From Smittium mucronatum (taxonomy: Eukaryota > Kickxellomycota > Harpellomycetes > Harpellales > Legeriomycetaceae), in NCBI GenBank assembly GCA_001953115.1, contig LSSL01000953.1, positions 1 to 33,292 of the forward strand: a DNA stretch of 33,292 nucleotides. The letters run 5' to 3'. The notes under the pieces were generated by a model. That model was not told where the DNA came from, did not search any database, and was given only the letters and a program-made list of their open reading frames with translations. Position numbers and translations under genes: made by a program. Positions 32,358-33,292 of the stretch are shown piece after piece; the stretch's first letter is position 1; each line of letters starts with the position of its first letter.

Positions 32358-33292
32358 CACTTTCAAGACCTCCAAATATAGCTAAATGTAATTTTTTTAT
32401 AAGTTTTATTCGGCTTGATTCAAAAAAATCCAGGTAAACCTAAATAAAATAAAAATTCAACATTGTATTTTAAAGTGAGATGATTTCTTTAAAAGCTTTA
32501 GATAAAGGTTTTCTAAGTATCTTTTAATTTGATGTGGTGGTTTTCTATTTGATTTACTTAATTGATCATTTTATATTTTATTGATAAATACTTGTGTTAA
32601 ATAAATTAATCGGCTAGGAACTTCCACAAAACATTTTTGTTATCTAATGGAGAATTTCTTTTAAATTTAGTACTTTTTTTAAAATCAATAAAACTATAAA
32701 ACCCTAGTTAAAAAATGTTCAAATTTTTTTCTTACCAAATTCCTTTTTCGGTTACGTTAGCTCTGAGCATCGTTGGAATTGGCTAATTCTGCCAATTTTT
32801 CTATATAAAATTTTTTAAAATAAAATGACATTTATAAATTAATATTCATAGAAAATTTTTAAAAAAACATCATTTATAAATATATTCGAAAATGGGTTAC
32901 AAGGATTTGAATTCTTTTATAAATAATAAATGGGGGATTATATGATAAAAAAGACATTTTACTTATATTATTTTTATTTTCCCTTTTATGGTGCATAAAT
33001 TATTGAACTGAAAATTTTTATTTTAGATCCAAAAAGCCATCTTATCTGAAATAAAGCTAAAGACAACGTTTTATATAGACCGCCAGTGTTTTAAGAAATA
33101 ATAATTTTAGTGTAAAATATTAAATTTACTACATTTTTTGATAAATGCGTCCTGAAAATTTATATTTCAGGTGACTATGTATGGGATGCAATGATTTCAA
33201 AAAAAAAACTTTTCATTCCAAAATAAGTGAATAATTGATATAAAAAATAAGGTATATATGTGGAAGTTTTATTGAACATAAAGGGAAAAAAT
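32358..33292. other. AT-rich flank, no gene seen
   Basis: No supported frame. A 21-bp hairpin CCTGAAA-ATTTATA-TTTCAGG lies at about 33152-33172. A stretch near 33215-33235 with AAAATAAGTGAATAATTG faintly resembles the iterated units of the TA-flanked elements. Confidence 0.45.

Noticed and set aside
1..33292. tRNA, rRNA or CRISPR features
   Set aside because: I found no cloverleaf with A and B boxes, no rRNA-like conserved stretch and no spaced direct-repeat array.

Overview
This window is a piece of an AT-rich eukaryotic nuclear genome, most likely a fungus. The best lineage marker is an intact mL58/MRPL20-type mitoribosomal gene, a family I know only from fungi. Small GT-AG introns, peroxisomal enoyl-CoA isomerases and a DIRS retrotransposon fit an early-diverging fungus. 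Secreted trypsin-fold proteins would suit an insect-associated lineage such as the gut fungi, but the exact lineage is inference.

Layout. Positions 1-6.1 kb are gene-dense and fairly GC-balanced: the 3' part of an enoyl-CoA delta-isomerase gene (+), a five-exon GAR1 gene (-), an mL58 mitoribosomal gene (+), a second intact and intronless enoyl-CoA isomerase (-), and a secreted trypsin-fold protein (-). Positions 7.9-12.3 kb hold a decayed DIRS-type retrotransposon on the minus strand, with recognisable gag, RT/RNase H and tyrosine recombinase remnants. It is interrupted by a GC-richer, LTR-like 0.8 kb insertion flanked by ACAT. From 12.3 kb to the end the DNA is very AT-rich and nearly gene-free. 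The one convincing host gene there is a second trypsin-fold gene at 20.7-21.6 kb. The rest holds several inverted-repeat elements.

Most notable are three things. (1) Both trypsin-fold proteins lack the whole catalytic triad and carry the same replacements (His to Ser, Asp to Asn, Ser to Met), so they are paralogous pseudoproteases. (2) A 3.75 kb element at 28599-32353 has 952-bp terminal inverted repeats that differ at only about six positions, flanked by TATA. It surrounds a broken transposase with an HHCC zinc finger, a retroviral-type integrase core and a cysteine-rich tail, like KRBA2/Ginger-type transposases. (3) Two elements (13740-15905 and 27101-28179) have terminal repeats built from about nine iterated ~21-bp units and are flanked by TA, with no transposase visible.

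The genes do not form a pathway. The isomerases act in peroxisomal beta-oxidation of unsaturated fatty acids, GAR1 in pseudouridylation of rRNA, mL58 in mitochondrial translation, and the trypsin-fold proteins are probably secreted. A run of 658 Ns sits inside the first iterated-repeat element and has the same 20 bases on both sides, so its true length is doubtful. Readings were made by eye; splice sites and element borders are predictions.
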